A DNA stretch of 7,135 nucleotides, taken from positions 1 through 7,135 of the forward strand of contig VXXH01000573.1 of the NCBI GenBank assembly GCA_009835515.1, in the 5' to 3' direction. This document shows positions 5,753 to 7,135 of the stretch, one piece after another (within the stretch, counting starts at the first letter, position 1; every line of letters begins with the position of its first letter). The notes below the pieces were generated by a model that saw only the letters and a program-made list of their open reading frames with translations, searched no databases and was not told the origin of the DNA. This stretch comes from Candidatus Poribacteria bacterium (GTDB taxonomy: Bacteria > Poribacteria > WGA-4E > WGA-3G). A program made the translations under genes and the position numbers.

Positions 5753-6385
5753 ATGAGTACTGTTCATACACAAATGCAAACTCTCAAAGCGCGGGCAAGT
5801 GTTTGCACGGCTTGTGACTTAGCGGAAACCCGCACAAACGTCGTTTTCGGTAGTGGGGATGCCACCGCGAAATTAGTACTTGTCGCAGAGGGACCGTCCG
5901 CTGCAGATAATCACACGACCCTGCCGTTTTCAGGACCTACTGGGAATTTGCTTGATGAAGTGCTGACAATAAATGATTTAACACGCGCTGACATTTGGCT
6001 TACCAACATCATTAAGTGCCGAGCAGCAGGTCTCAAAGGGGGTGTGTTGAAAAACCGCCCGCCGAAAGCATCAGAGATTAAAGCCTGCTCCAAATGGCTT
6101 GATGGTGAACTCACCTTAGTCCAACCTTCCGTGATGCTATGCATGGGAGCACCTGCAGCGAAGGCACTGATTCACCGAAGTTTCCGCATTACCGAAGAAC
6201 GCGGCGTCTGGTTTACAGATACGCAGTACGCACCCTTTGTGATGGCAACGTTTAATCCCGCTTACATCCTACGACAGGAGGGTGAAGATTTCACGGCAAT
6301 GCGACAGATCCTCGTTAATGACATTGCTGATGCGGTTCGGAAACTACAGGAGACACCCGAAATTCCCAGACTTACCCTTTTTTAA
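5753..6385 (+). CDS. Uracil-DNA glycosylase family 4-like [4Fe-4S] protein with altered catalytic motifs
   Basis: Family 4 glycosylases remove uracil from DNA and start base-excision repair. The 210-residue product has the four-cysteine iron-sulfur signature: Cys18 and Cys21 (CTAC), Cys89 in TNIIKCR (84-90) and Cys112. Motif 1 reads AEGPS (45-49) where GEAPG is usual, followed by LPFSGPTGNLLDE (57-69). LCMGAPAAKALI (129-140) is the conserved hydrophobic strand. The catalytic motif 2 reads FNPAYILR (167-174), so Asn168 replaces the His of HPxxLLR. An insertion of about seven residues (AAGLKGGVLKN, 91-101) follows KCR, at the place where UDGX proteins carry their uracil-bonding loop, but with no His in it. 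The C-terminal LTLF resembles the family 4 end. The start lies 24 bases after the preceding stop with no clear Shine-Dalgarno, so translation may be coupled. Family membership is firm; glycosylase activity is uncertain. Confidence 0.88.
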   Translation: MSTVHTQMQTLKARASVCTACDLAETRTNVVFGSGDATAKLVLVAEGPSAADNHTTLPFSGPTGNLLDEVLTINDLTRADIWLTNIIKCRAAGLKGGVLKNRPPKASEIKACSKWLDGELTLVQPSVMLCMGAPAAKALIHRSFRITEERGVWFTDTQYAPFVMATFNPAYILRQEGEDFTAMRQILVNDIADAVRKLQETPEIPRLTLF

Positions 6386-6411
6386 CTAAGATTTACCGTT
6401 GCCATTTGTAC

Positions 6412-7135
6412 CTATCTGCTCTGCTTGATTTTACCCCAAAGCGTCGCAGCTTTATCCGCAGGTTCAACCGCCAGTGTCGCGTCTAAACCGTTATCCATGA
6501 GCATTTGGATGTCGTCTTCCTCAAGTGCGACATCGAAGAGTATCATTTCATCGAACATACCCTCCCACTCTCTGCCACCGCCACTCCATGAACCGATGCG
6601 TCCAGGTCCAAATTCCCCCGGCAAGGGACCCCATTTACCCTCAGCGTCGAGTTCGCCGTCGAAGTAGACACGAACGGATTCGTCGTTGCTACTGTAGGCG
6701 ACTGCAAGATGGAACCATTTATTCAAGATACTCTTATCTGCTGTGAAATCTGAATCGGGCCAACCCGGATGGCGAACTGGATTGTTGGAATGAATAGCCA
6801 TCTCCATCTTATTATCCGGTCGAAATTGGTAATGGACATACCCTGCAGCCCAACCGTCACGGTTAAAGAAACATCTCCAGGCTCCAACTCTCCCTGTTGA
6901 ATTGAACCATTTCATGAGTGTAAAGTCTTCGAGCGGTCCAATCTCTGGAACGGTGACCCAAGCGTCTTTTCCATTGAGTTCAATGGCGTTGCCAAATTTG
7001 CCTTTTACCCATTTGGCACCGCCGACAAGGTCTCCGTCATTACTATTGTCAGATGAATCTTTAGCCACTTTTCCATTTGTTTCGTCAAACAACCATGCAC
7101 CGACAATAGATTCCGGGTCGATTTCAGCGTTACTG
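6412..7135 (-). CDS. LamG (concanavalin A-like lectin/glucanase) domain protein, 5' end outside window
   Basis: The frame stays open to the right edge, giving 240 codons without the N-terminus; the TTG at 7092 is an internal Leu codon, not a start, because the residues before it (DPESIVGAW, 6-14 of the visible part) belong to the domain. The domain opens with GAWLFDETNGKVAKDSS (12-28), followed by GGAKWVKGKFGNAIELNG, then NKWFHLAVAY and VRVYFDGELD, and closes with FDEMILFDVALEEDDI, all typical of LamG/Laminin_G_3 jelly-roll domains that bind carbohydrate or protein outside the cell. A C-terminal tail, AVEPADKAATLWGKIKQSR (222-240), follows the domain; I recall similar tails in poribacterial LamG proteins. 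A signal peptide is expected upstream but is not visible. The gene converges on the glycosylase gene with 26 bases between stops and no terminator hairpin. Confidence 0.85.
   Translation of the reverse strand, partial: SNAEIDPESIVGAWLFDETNGKVAKDSSDNSNDGDLVGGAKWVKGKFGNAIELNGKDAWVTVPEIGPLEDFTLMKWFNSTGRVGAWRCFFNRDGWAAGYVHYQFRPDNKMEMAIHSNNPVRHPGWPDSDFTADKSILNKWFHLAVAYSSNDESVRVYFDGELDAEGKWGPLPGEFGPGRIGSWSGGGREWEGMFDEMILFDVALEEDDIQMLMDNGLDATLAVEPADKAATLWGKIKQSR

Noticed and set aside
3251..6385. Barrel protein plus glycosylase as a novel DNA-modification or defence pair
   Set aside because: The 24-base spacing allows co-transcription, but the barrel protein looks like a glycosidase relative and no toxin, nuclease, helicase or phage-related gene is nearby.
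7090..7092. TTG at 7092 as the start of the LamG protein
   Set aside because: The frame is open to the window edge and the upstream codons encode the beginning of the LamG domain (DPESIVGAW), so this is an internal Leu.

Overview
The window looks like a chromosomal piece of a Candidatus Poribacteria-type bacterium, with a planctomycete-like relative as the main alternative. The grounds are gene content and style: a Tat-exported DUF1501 protein, a LamG-domain protein ending in a short Trp-Gly-Lys-Ile-Lys tail, sugar-related enzymes, moderate GC, and short repeat-built spacers between genes. This assignment is inference from recalled genome style; no rRNA or other decisive marker is present.

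Layout. Positions 1-280 are non-coding and hold several short direct-repeat clusters, a weak hairpin, a possible promoter and a strong ribosome-binding site. Five genes then run on the + strand. They are a DUF1501 protein (281-1588), the 16S rRNA methyltransferase RsmD (1708-2322), a two-domain cupin (2383-3120), a large GH36/clan GH-D-like barrel protein (3251-5728) and a family 4-type uracil-DNA glycosylase homologue (5753-6385). The last gene (6412-7135, - strand) encodes a LamG protein, converges on the glycosylase gene, and is cut by the right edge of the window so its N-terminus is missing.

How the genes relate. The set looks like ordinary housekeeping and carbohydrate-related genes rather than one pathway. 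The cupin and the barrel protein may share a sugar-related role, and only 24 bases separate the barrel gene from the glycosylase gene, so those two may be co-transcribed. RsmD (ribosome modification) and the glycosylase (base-excision repair) have no evident functional link to their neighbours. I do not see an undescribed multi-gene defence or mobile system.

The least ordinary signals are of two kinds. First, two intergenic spacers (1591-1700 and 3151-3222) have the same architecture: 5-base TCRGY-like units at an exact 7-base period on the left and the complementary RCTGA-like units at a 7-base period on the right, able to fold into hairpins. Second, two enzymes show substitutions at catalytic positions. 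The glycosylase homologue has Asn where family 4 has the His of HPxxLLR, an altered GEAPG motif, and an insertion where UDGX enzymes carry their reactive loop. The barrel protein keeps the presumed nucleophile Asp but lacks the K of KxD and the RxxxD acid/base motif.
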